From positions 1-6,424 of the forward strand of contig PAUA01000016.1 in assembly GCA_002712565.1 (NCBI GenBank): 6,424 nucleotides of DNA, read 5' to 3'. The notes beneath the pieces were generated by a model, which saw only the letters and a program-made list of their open reading frames with translations, made no database searches and was not told the DNA's origin. Position 1 is the stretch's first letter. Each line of letters begins with the position of its first letter. The translations under genes and the position numbers were made by a program. Source of the DNA: Gemmatimonadota bacterium (GTDB taxonomy: Bacteria; Gemmatimonadota; Gemmatimonadetes; Longimicrobiales; UBA6960). Positions 1-5,498 of the stretch are shown here, piece by piece.

Positions 1-68
1 AGTGAATCGTCGCTCTCGGAGAGATCGAGCAGTGCACCCCTCTTTTTCTTGGACTGTCGACGAGCCAA
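1..68 (-). CDS. Start of an unidentified gene, cut by the left window edge
   Basis: Only the N-terminus is visible. A TTG start at 66-68 opens a frame that stays open for 22 codons to the edge and reads (with Met at TTG) MARRQSKKKRGALLDLSESD and on. It starts with a strongly basic stretch (residues 3-10) followed by a short acidic/hydrophilic segment. What supports it is the ribosome binding site: the octamer AAGGAGGT at 85-78, nine bases before the TTG, a complete match to the 3' end of 16S rRNA. No ATG or GTG in this frame offers a better start, and a GTG just after the binding site meets a stop within three codons. The gene lies 118 bases downstream of the Nudix gene on the same strand and could be co-transcribed with it. 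I do not recognise the product. Basic N-termini like this occur on many unrelated proteins, so no function is claimed. Confidence 0.55.
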   Translation of the reverse strand, partial: MARRQSKKKRGALLDLSESDDS

Positions 69-77
69 ACTTAAAGC

Positions 78-85
78 ACCTCCTT
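78..85 (-). promoter_or_regulatory. Perfect Shine-Dalgarno site for the cut gene
   Basis: On the minus strand this octamer reads AAGGAGGT, with a nine-base gap to the TTG at 68-66. It decides the start of the partial gene at the left edge. It is the strongest ribosome binding site in the window. A small inverted repeat (CCGCT, four-base loop, AGCGG, at 88-101) sits immediately upstream of it and could form a short hairpin beside the site. Confidence 0.6.
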
Positions 86-186
86 AGCCGCTAGTGAGCG
101 GTGGTCTGCCTATGCGATGACAGACAACCCGGCGACTCACCCCTTTTTTCGGCCGTTCCGCGTGGATCGTTAGGTGGCCCGATGGA

Positions 187-846
187 TCAGGTCCACGGGT
201 CGGGTTCATAGCCGAGCAAGTGAAGAAACTCGCAGATGATCATCGCCGTTGCGCCCCACACCCGTATCCCCGAGAGATCGAAGTACGGAACGTCGATCTC
301 GATGCCGTCGCGTATCTGGTAACGGCGCCCAAGACAACTTGGCTCGATGAGCGCCTGGACCGAAGCTTCCAGGACCCGAGCAACTTCCCCGGAGTTGAGT
401 CGAATCTCTGGCCGCTCCGATGTGGCACCGACAATTGGGTATAAAAGAAAGCTACTGACCGGAATTTGAATTGGGGTGAGTCTACCCAACACCCGTACGG
501 TATCCGGTCGCACGCCACATTCTTCAAACGCTTCCCGTAAAGCTGCCGTCTCGGCGGTCTCGGAAGGCTCAAGGGTGCCGCCAGGTAACGAGATCTGTCC
601 GCCGTGTCGAGGCAGTGTGCCAGCTCGCTCGGTCAAGAGAATGTGGGGGTTTCCCTCAAGAGGATAGAGGAGGAGTAGACCGGCTGCCCTACGTAACGAA
701 GTCTCATCCTTGTGTAACGGTCGGCGCGGCCTGGGCGCCATGTCAAGGTGGGCCACCTCGCCGGGTTTTTCCCGGCTCAGGGCAGCGCACACGTGGTTTT
801 CAAAAGCGTCGAACGAAGAGGACAGTGGAGAAATGGATTTACCCAT
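187..846 (-). CDS. Nudix hydrolase, CoA pyrophosphatase type (NudL-like)
   Basis: A 219-residue protein with a textbook Nudix box at residues 90-112 (G90, E96, R104-E105, E108-E109, G111), the Mg-binding catalytic loop-helix-loop. Directly before it, residues 70-90 carry the CoA-specific signature of the NUDT7/NudL group: LLT-x-R, then L-x-x-H-x-G-Q and PGG. The family cleaves the diphosphate of CoA and its derivatives to 3',5'-ADP and 4'-phosphopantetheine, acting in the cytoplasm. There is no signal peptide or membrane segment, and the length is normal for the family. The ATG at 846-844 has no clear ribosome binding site. The frame is open upstream to the cyclophilin stop, but the extra codons hold no ATG, GTG or TTG, so this start is the only reasonable one. 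It lies 81 bases behind the cyclophilin gene, probably in the same transcript. Family assignment is strong; substrate (CoA versus another nucleoside diphosphate derivative) is inferred from the motif. Confidence 0.93.
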   Translation of the reverse strand: MGKSISPLSSSFDAFENHVCAALSREKPGEVAHLDMAPRPRRPLHKDETSLRRAAGLLLLYPLEGNPHILLTERAGTLPRHGGQISLPGGTLEPSETAETAALREAFEECGVRPDTVRVLGRLTPIQIPVSSFLLYPIVGATSERPEIRLNSGEVARVLEASVQALIEPSCLGRRYQIRDGIEIDVPYFDLSGIRVWGATAMIICEFLHLLGYEPDPWT

Positions 847-885
847 TGGTAACAGCAGCGATACGACGCGGCAGCGGTTGGGGCA

Positions 886-918
886 GCCCTGGGCGTCGCG
901 TGTTGCGGTGCCCAGGGC
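886..918 (-). terminator. GC-rich hairpin after the cyclophilin stop; possible terminator or 3' stabiliser
   Basis: The arms GCCCTGGGC (886-894) and GCCCAGGGC (910-918) are perfectly complementary over nine bases. On the plus strand the stem extends by five further pairs (895-899 with 905-909, two of them G-U), leaving a five-base loop. On the minus strand, the expected transcript, those two wobbles become A-C mismatches, so the RNA has a nine-pair stem, a small internal loop and three inner pairs. It begins nine bases after the cyclophilin TAG. There is no U-tract after it, so it is not a standard intrinsic terminator. Partial termination, mRNA end protection or a repeat element are all possible. 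Confidence 0.4.
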
Positions 919-927
919 AGGAAGTGA

Positions 928-1497
928 CTACTGAAGACGGATAGCGTTGATTACGATCGGCGTTGATGGCACATCCCGATAGGGTCCGCTCGTCCCAGTG
1001 GCTGTATTCTCAATTTGATCAACCACGTTCATCCCGTCAGTGACCTTGCCGAAGACCGCATAGCCGTATTGAGCAGGGTCGGTACCTCGGTTATTCAGGC
1101 TACGGTTGTTTGCCGTGTTAATAAAGAACTGCGCCGTTGCGCTGTCAACCTCGCCGGTGCGCGCCATCGCTAGCGTGCCCCGGTCGTTTCCCACGCCGTT
1201 AGTCGCTTCGTTCTTGATCGGCGCGTTGGGTTCCTTCCGCATCATTTCTTCGGTGAAGCCCCCGCCCTGAATCATGAAGCTCTTGATCACTCGGTGGAAG
1301 ATCGTCCCGCTGAAAAACCCAGATTCCACATAGCCAAGAAAGTTCTCAACGCTAATCGGCGCCTTGTCTCGATAGAGCTCGGCTGTAATGTTCCCAACAC
1401 TGGTTTCAATGACGACGACCGGGTTTTGGGCCGAGGCGGGGATGGCAGCAAATAGGACACTGAGACACGCAGTTCCGACAACAGCACGCAGGGGCAT
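928..1497 (-). CDS. Exported cyclophilin-type peptidyl-prolyl cis-trans isomerase
   Basis: A 189-residue protein of the bacterial PpiA-like cyclophilin family, which catalyses cis-trans isomerisation of Xaa-Pro bonds during folding. Residues 1-23 form a Sec signal peptide: Arg4, a hydrophobic core, and an A-S-A cleavage site before Gln24, so the mature enzyme should be periplasmic. The cyclophilin core follows: FHRV with the catalytic arginine R69, F74-M75-x-Q77 and GGG (78-80), ARTGEVDSATAQFFIN with Q123 and F124-F125, and YAVFGKV near 146-152. The position of human CypA Trp121 is Ser133 by my alignment. Bacterial enzymes often lack that Trp and bind cyclosporin poorly. The start is well supported: ATG with AAGGAG six bases upstream. 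The gene diverges from the DUF349 gene and is followed by the Nudix gene on the same strand. Confidence 0.95.
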   Translation of the reverse strand: MPLRAVVGTACLSVLFAAIPASAQNPVVVIETSVGNITAELYRDKAPISVENFLGYVESGFFSGTIFHRVIKSFMIQGGGFTEEMMRKEPNAPIKNEATNGVGNDRGTLAMARTGEVDSATAQFFINTANNRSLNNRGTDPAQYGYAVFGKVTDGMNVVDQIENTATGTSGPYRDVPSTPIVINAIRLQ

Positions 1498-1503
1498 GAG
1501 GGA

Positions 1504-1509
1504 CTCCTT
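1504..1509 (-). promoter_or_regulatory. Ribosome binding site of the cyclophilin gene
   Basis: The minus strand reads AAGGAG here, six bases before the ATG at 1497-1495. It fixes the start that places the signal peptide at residue 1. Confidence 0.8.
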
Positions 1510-1545
1510 AGTTTGACGAGATGAACATCACTGGGTGCCTGAACT

Positions 1546-1551
1546 CATATA
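1546..1551 (-). promoter_or_regulatory. Candidate -10 box for the cyclophilin gene
   Basis: The minus strand reads TATATG, about 50 bases upstream of the cyclophilin start. It is the best -10-like hexamer in this stretch. No acceptable -35 box lies 16-18 bases upstream (AGGTTT at the 17-base position), and the palindrome at 1552-1571 fills the space where one would expect the spacer. This would fit a regulated promoter, but it rests on a short match only. Confidence 0.25.
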
Positions 1552-1571
1552 TTTCGGATTGCGATCCGAAA
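1552..1571. promoter_or_regulatory. 20-bp palindrome, candidate operator
   Basis: Perfect eight-base arms TTTCGGAT (1552-1559) and ATCCGAAA (1564-1571) are separated by TGCG. This is the most symmetrical sequence in the divergent intergenic region and abuts the TATATG candidate -10 box of the cyclophilin gene. Arm length and short centre suit a dimeric helix-turn-helix repressor or activator. As RNA it would give an eight-pair hairpin, but no U-tract follows, so a terminator is unlikely. The cognate regulator is not in the window. Confidence 0.45.
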
Positions 1572-1663
1572 CCTCTGATTCCACAGGGGCCGGGATCAGG
1601 CTAAGCTGACAGAGACAACGTATTTCGACGGAGTCGGCAGTCCGCAACCAGGCCCCGAGTATG

Positions 1664-1669
1664 CATAAT
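1664..1669 (+). promoter_or_regulatory. Candidate -10 box (CATAAT), far upstream of the DUF349 gene
   Basis: CATAAT matches the consensus at five of six positions and sits in the only AT-rich patch of the divergent region (about 1659-1672). No convincing -35 box precedes it. If used, it would give a leader of roughly 110 bases. The TTGCCT/TATAGA pair closer to the gene is an alternative. Confidence 0.2.
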
Positions 1670-1688
1670 TATCGGCCAAGCTGTCTAG

Positions 1689-1716
1689 TTGCCTAGCGTA
1701 GGCCACCTCATATAGA
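1689..1716 (+). promoter_or_regulatory. Candidate sigma-70 promoter for the DUF349 gene
   Basis: TTGCCT at 1689-1694 and TATAGA at 1711-1716 are separated by 16 bases; each matches its consensus at four of six positions. Transcription would begin near 1723, leaving a leader of about 60 bases that contains the short frame at 1751-1786. A small inverted repeat, GCCTA-GCG-TAGGC (1691-1703), overlaps the -35 box and spacer and could be an operator half-pair. The motif match is modest. Confidence 0.3.
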
Positions 1717-1750
1717 CCAGTGGCGCGAGTTCGTCGGGGTTTTGTAGACT

Positions 1751-1786
1751 ATGGACACGTGGCATATTGACGCTGACGCGAATTGA
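1751..1786 (+). CDS. Possible 11-codon leader frame overlapping the DUF349 start
   Basis: An ATG at 1751 opens a frame encoding MDTWHIDADAN that stops at TGA 1784-1786. The last base of that stop is the first base of the ATG at 1786 (TGATG), the classic arrangement for translational coupling. A stop (TAG, 1745-1747) precedes the ATG in frame, so the frame is genuinely short. Its own ribosome binding site is poor (only CGGGG about a dozen bases ahead). The large gene that follows has no visible binding site of its own, which makes re-initiation from this frame plausible. The peptide has no run of a single amino acid, so attenuation is not suggested. A short frame of this size can also arise by chance. 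Confidence 0.3.
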   Translation: MDTWHIDADAN

Positions 1787-4665
1787 TGAGCATCCTCGAT
1801 AAGATCCGGCCTCACCCAGAGTGGAAGCACGAAGACCCAGCGGTTCGCGTTGCCGCTGTACGGGAGCTTGCTGATGATGAGGATACGGACGAAATCCTAC
1901 TTGAAATTTTGAGAAGCGATGTCGACGCGAAAGTGCGTCAGGTAGCAGTCGAGCGTCTGGACGATCTCGAGGCGCTGACGGCGATTGTGCGTGAAGAAGC
2001 GGATGAAATGGTGCGCGCGACGGCAACCGCTATTTTGGTCGATCTAGTAACAACCACTGACGATGTCGCGATTGGCGTTACTGCACTCAAGGCGCTTACC
2101 GATCAACGGGACCTTGCTGATGTGGCACGTGCCGCCGAACACGAGTCGATTGCCCACGAAGCTTTGACACGGGTGACCGAAGTCAAATTACTCGGTGGGT
2201 TGGCGCGCCGCGCTGGCTATAACGGCGTACGCCTTAAAGCGCTTTCAAGGCTTAGCGCCGGTGAGACCGGTGAACTTATCGCGGTGGCAATAAAGAGCGA
2301 TCACAAGGATGTTGCCCTTTCTGCGTTTAGCCGGTTGGCTGAAGCGCCACTGTCAAACACAGATGCAGCTCATGGTTTAGCCGAAATTGCCTTGCGTGCC
2401 AAGAATAAGATTGTGGCCCGGCGAGCAAAAGCAGTGGTCAAGGAACGACAAACAGCAGCTGGTGCTGAGGCTGACAGCGAAGCCAAGCGTCTGGAGCTCT
2501 GTGAACGGGTTGAAGGTCTGAGTGGTTCTGAAGACTGGTCGGTTGTTATCGATGGACTTCGCGAAGCGGAGAGCGCCTGGGCTAATCTAGGCGGAGCCGA
2601 TCAATCCGAAGACGGTTACTCGAATCGATTCGTGACCGCGGTGACAGTGCTAGAAAAACGTATCGACGAACATTATCGGTCTCAGGCGGATAAGGTTCTG
2701 CGACGCAAGAAGCGGGCCGAGGAGGCTGCGCCACGGGTCACCCTATGCGAGTGTGTTGAGCGCGCCGAGGGTGCAGATGTGCCGGCGGAGGTTGAGTCGG
2801 CAAAGACCGCCTGGGATGCGTTACAGGCTGCAGAGTTGTTAAGCGTCGAGGAAAGCTCTGGACTGACGAGACGGTTCGACGATGGATGTGCCTCAGCGCT
2901 CAGGCGTCATGAAATGTTTAGTGAGATTCTCTCTTGGCGACACCAGGTCGAAAAAGATCTTGAATCGATAGAAGCGAAGGTTACCGCGGGCGCTCTTGAC
3001 GAGGTCTCATCGATTTGGTCGTCTTTAAAGAAGGAATGGCCGAGGCTTGAAGGTTCTTGGACAGAGGGGCTCCGAGTTCGGGTCCATGCGATCAACGGTG
3101 CGCTGCGCACGAAGAAAGAAGCTATACACGCTTCGGAAACTGAACAGCGTCGGATTAATCTCTCGCGGTTGACGCAGCGTTGCGATCAACTTGAGGCACT
3201 CACCGTTTCGCCTGCGATGACATTGAAGCAGGTGGAGCGCGGCAACCGAGACGTCCGCAACGCACTCGAACATACACCGGCCTTGCCAACAAAACACGAC
3301 CGTACTTCACTCGAGGTGCGGTTGAAAGCGTTGCAGAAGATGCTCCATCCGAAGTTATATGAGCTTCGTGAGATCGAGTCTTGGAGGCACTGGGCAAACG
3401 TGAATGTCCAAGAAGAACTTTGTCAACGTGTTGAGGCGTTGGCCGACCGTGAAGACTTAGCGGAGGTTGCACGTGAGTTGCGTGAGGTCGTTGCCCAGTG
3501 GAAAACCGTTGCGACGGTGCCACGTGATCGAGCTGCTGAGCTTTGGCAGCGCTTCAAGACTGCCCATGATCAGGCTTATGCGAGGTGCGCAACATATTTT
3601 GCAGAGCAAGCCGAAGCTAGGAAGGCAAATCTAATAAAAAAGATAGCGCTGTGTGAGCAGGTTGAAGCATTAGTGACATCGACCGATTGGCTCAAGACGG
3701 CGGCGCGTATCGTGAAGTTACAGGCCGAATGGAAGGCCATCGGTGGAGTGCCAAGGAAGCACTCACAAGCGACCTGGAAGCGGTTTCGTGGAGCTTGCGA
3801 CCAGTTTTTTGAACGACGTAAAGCAGATCTTAATCAACAGAAGGAGGCTTGGGCAAAGAACTACTCGCATAAGGAAGCGCTCTGCAGACAAGCTGAAGCG
3901 TTAGTCGAGTCGGCTGATGCTGAAGCAGTAAAAACGGTTAGACAGCTTGAAATGGAATGGCGGAGGATTGGGCCCGTCAAACGAAGCAAGTCGGATGCAA
4001 TCTGGAAACGATTTCGAATTGGCTGCACGAAAGTTTCGGAAAGGTTGACCGAGCAGGAAGAAGCGCGGCTGGCCGACCAGATTGCTGCTCGTGAGGCGTT
4101 ATGCGACAGTCTTGAAGCACTTCTTCCTCCCGAATCAGTTGCCAAAGGCGAGGCGTCGCCAACCCCACCGGAGGATATGGCAGACCAAGTGTCAGCCGTT
4201 CGTCGTCAGTGGAGGCAGGCTGATGGATTGCCGGAACAGCGTGCCCGGAAGCTCAACTCCAGATTCCACGATTCGATCGGTATGCTCGTCGAGAGGTTTC
4301 CCGAGGCATTTCGTGACACGGACCTCGATCCGGAGGTGAGCCGACAGAGGATGGAGTTGCTGTGTGAACGGATTGAGAGACTGCTCGTGTCGGACAAGGT
4401 GAATACCAAGACCGAATTATCTCCAGCCGAACTTCTAGCCAGCAGTTGGCGTGAAACGCTAGCTGCCAATACGATGGGTGCCAAGGTCGATCCTGCGGCC
4501 GAGCGTCGTGCGAGCGTGGAAGAGGCCAAGCGGGTTCAGCTAGAGTGGAAGCGGCTCCCACCGCCATACGGTGAGGAGGGAAAACGTATGACCAAGCGGC
4601 TCACACAAGCCTGTGAACGGTTCTTCGCCCAGAGTAAGCGTAGGCCTACCAAGCCGTCACGTTAG
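1786..4665 (+). CDS. Large HEAT-like and multi-DUF349 repeat protein, function unknown
   Basis: A 959-residue protein (from ATG 1786; an in-frame TTG at 1783 is the only alternative, since a TGA at 1774-1776 closes the frame). Residues about 10-220 are short alpha-helical repeats of HEAT/PBS-lyase style (units such as EDPAVRVAAVREL and DVDAKVRQVAVERL). From about 235 to 949 come about nine DUF349-type units. The clearest are at 542-609, 619-681, 696-756, 770-839 and 856-949, each built as LC-x-x-x-EAL, a helix ending in EW(K/R)-x-(I/V), then VPR and (L/I/T)WKRF(R/K). Units near 235-304, 317-376, 380-446 and 462-524 are more diverged. There is no signal peptide, membrane segment or catalytic motif. 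The charge-rich helical make-up suggests a cytoplasmic scaffold or rod. DUF349 has no established biochemical role that I know of. The gene lacks a visible ribosome binding site and may be coupled to the leader frame before it. The stop TAG is backed up by TAA two codons later. Confidence 0.92.
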   Translation: MSILDKIRPHPEWKHEDPAVRVAAVRELADDEDTDEILLEILRSDVDAKVRQVAVERLDDLEALTAIVREEADEMVRATATAILVDLVTTTDDVAIGVTALKALTDQRDLADVARAAEHESIAHEALTRVTEVKLLGGLARRAGYNGVRLKALSRLSAGETGELIAVAIKSDHKDVALSAFSRLAEAPLSNTDAAHGLAEIALRAKNKIVARRAKAVVKERQTAAGAEADSEAKRLELCERVEGLSGSEDWSVVIDGLREAESAWANLGGADQSEDGYSNRFVTAVTVLEKRIDEHYRSQADKVLRRKKRAEEAAPRVTLCECVERAEGADVPAEVESAKTAWDALQAAELLSVEESSGLTRRFDDGCASALRRHEMFSEILSWRHQVEKDLESIEAKVTAGALDEVSSIWSSLKKEWPRLEGSWTEGLRVRVHAINGALRTKKEAIHASETEQRRINLSRLTQRCDQLEALTVSPAMTLKQVERGNRDVRNALEHTPALPTKHDRTSLEVRLKALQKMLHPKLYELREIESWRHWANVNVQEELCQRVEALADREDLAEVARELREVVAQWKTVATVPRDRAAELWQRFKTAHDQAYARCATYFAEQAEARKANLIKKIALCEQVEALVTSTDWLKTAARIVKLQAEWKAIGGVPRKHSQATWKRFRGACDQFFERRKADLNQQKEAWAKNYSHKEALCRQAEALVESADAEAVKTVRQLEMEWRRIGPVKRSKSDAIWKRFRIGCTKVSERLTEQEEARLADQIAAREALCDSLEALLPPESVAKGEASPTPPEDMADQVSAVRRQWRQADGLPEQRARKLNSRFHDSIGMLVERFPEAFRDTDLDPEVSRQRMELLCERIERLLVSDKVNTKTELSPAELLASSWRETLAANTMGAKVDPAAERRASVEEAKRVQLEWKRLPPPYGEEGKRMTKRLTQACERFFAQSKRRPTKPSR
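2485..4632 (+). repeat. Protein-level tandem repeats of the DUF349 type
   Basis: The cysteine of the LC-x-x-x-E motif that opens each unit recurs at residues 239, 321, 466, 546, 623, 700, 773 and 860 (numbering from ATG 1786). The spacings are 82, 145 (one diverged unit between), 80, 77, 77, 73 and 87. The repeat is seen in the protein only: I see no matching DNA-level repeat, so the units are old duplications. Units six and seven, with identical 77-residue spacing, are the least diverged. Confidence 0.75.
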
Positions 4666-4689
4666 GCGGGTTAAGTAATCCAATCTAAG

Positions 4690-5394
4690 CTATTCGGACG
4701 GCCAGCTCTGACGCTGGTACGCTGCGTCCCAGAATAGCCACTCGTAATCGCTACTACGGCGGAAGTGCTCGTGCATCCGCTCACGTGTCCTTGCACCGGC
4801 GGTAGCGGCTACTGAGTTAACCATCTGAATGACGGCGGTTACGGCGGCTGCATATCCTGGCGCAATATAGGTGCCGATCCAGGCTTGGTAGAGTGGGTTC
4901 GGCGAACCCTTGGCTTGTAGCGTCTTCCCAACCTCCCAGTAAATCCAGTAGCACGGCAATAAGGCAGCGATCGCTTCCGCAAATGGGCGACGTTCAGCAG
5001 TAACGATGAGAAAGTTAGCGTAAGCGAAAGCGTCTGGAGTTGAATCAATCTTTGTAGCCTCCGCTTCGCTTATGCCGAGCCTCGCAAAGATTTCTTTATG
5101 TAGCCGACGCTCTTCTTCAAGGCTATCCTGTGCGTCGGCAGTCAACTGTTTGGCCCACGCCCGGTCAGGAGCTTTGGCGGCCGCTGTTGTTAGTGCGTCC
5201 GCGAAAGCTTGCAAATAGCGGGTGTCCTGGACAACGTAGAAGGCGAAGATGTCGGGAGGAAGCGATCCATCTTGCATGCCAATTAAAAACGGGTGTTCGA
5301 GGATTGCATCGTACACATCCTGGTTGGCTTTCCATAGGTCATCGGAAAATGTTTGAGTTGCCAAAGGTTGTGTGGTCAAGACCATGGCGCTCAT
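4690..5394 (-). CDS. tenA: TenA family aminopyrimidine aminohydrolase (thiaminase II)
   Basis: A 234-residue protein of the TenA/thiaminase II family, which hydrolyses aminomethyl- or formylaminopyrimidine breakdown products of thiamin to HMP for reuse and can cleave thiamin itself. By recalled comparison with Bacillus subtilis TenA, every active-site residue is present at a constant offset of 13: Asp57, Tyr60, Tyr125, the nucleophile Cys148, Tyr152, Tyr176 and the catalytic Glu218. It therefore belongs to the cysteine-containing (TenA_C) branch. It is soluble and of normal length, with a short N-terminal extension of about 13 residues. The start is uncertain: ATG at 5394 or Met4 at 5385, neither with a clear ribosome binding site. 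It follows the M19 dipeptidase gene by 104 bases on the same strand and converges on the DUF349 gene with 24 bases between stops. I see no thiamin biosynthesis neighbours and no convincing TPP riboswitch. Confidence 0.93.
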   Translation of the reverse strand: MSAMVLTTQPLATQTFSDDLWKANQDVYDAILEHPFLIGMQDGSLPPDIFAFYVVQDTRYLQAFADALTTAAAKAPDRAWAKQLTADAQDSLEEERRLHKEIFARLGISEAEATKIDSTPDAFAYANFLIVTAERRPFAEAIAALLPCYWIYWEVGKTLQAKGSPNPLYQAWIGTYIAPGYAAAVTAVIQMVNSVAATAGARTRERMHEHFRRSSDYEWLFWDAAYQRQSWPSE

Positions 5395-5498
5395 CGTGAC
5401 TGGAAGTTACCGACCCACCCACAGATTGTTTTGTTTATCCAGGATTTCATATCGAACATTTCTGGAAGTTCAGTCTCAGCTATAGCGTAGAAACCTCA
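5395..5498 (-). other. Dipeptidase-tenA intergenic leader
   Basis: These 104 bases separate the dipeptidase stop from the tenA start. A nine-base direct repeat, CTGGAAGTT on the plus strand, occurs at 5400-5408 and 5462-5470. The first five bases of the second copy (CTGGA) can also pair with TCCAG at 5438-5442. No intrinsic terminator, no good promoter pair and no complete riboswitch were found. Co-transcription of the two genes is possible but not shown. Confidence 0.3.

Noticed and set aside
105..126. Inverted repeat GTCTG...CAGAC
   Set aside because: Only five-base arms around a 12-base loop, no extension by pairing, expected by chance.
140..155. T-run (CCCCTTTTTTCGG) as a plus-strand terminator
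   Set aside because: No stem precedes it on the plus strand, and no plus-strand gene lies upstream of it in the window.
476..944. Plus-strand open frames opposite the Nudix gene
   Set aside because: They lie antisense to a gene with a perfect Nudix box, lack ribosome binding sites and give arginine/serine/proline-rich sequence with no family features.
2907..4567. Several minus-strand open frames inside the DUF349 gene
   Set aside because: They are antisense shadows of a repetitive, helix-coding gene, overlapping each other in different frames, with no recognisable motif.
4666..4689. Bidirectional terminator between the convergent DUF349 and tenA genes
   Set aside because: The 24-base gap has no inverted repeat with a G+C-rich stem and no T-run on either strand.
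5395..5498. Possible TPP riboswitch in front of tenA
   Set aside because: The minus strand has GCTGAGACTGAAC and later CCTGGATAA, which faintly recall the conserved CUGAGA and CUGGAUAA elements. But the GGGGUGC-type 5' strand, the ACCC segment and the closing GCCAGCG are missing, and the paired arms P1 and P4 cannot be drawn.
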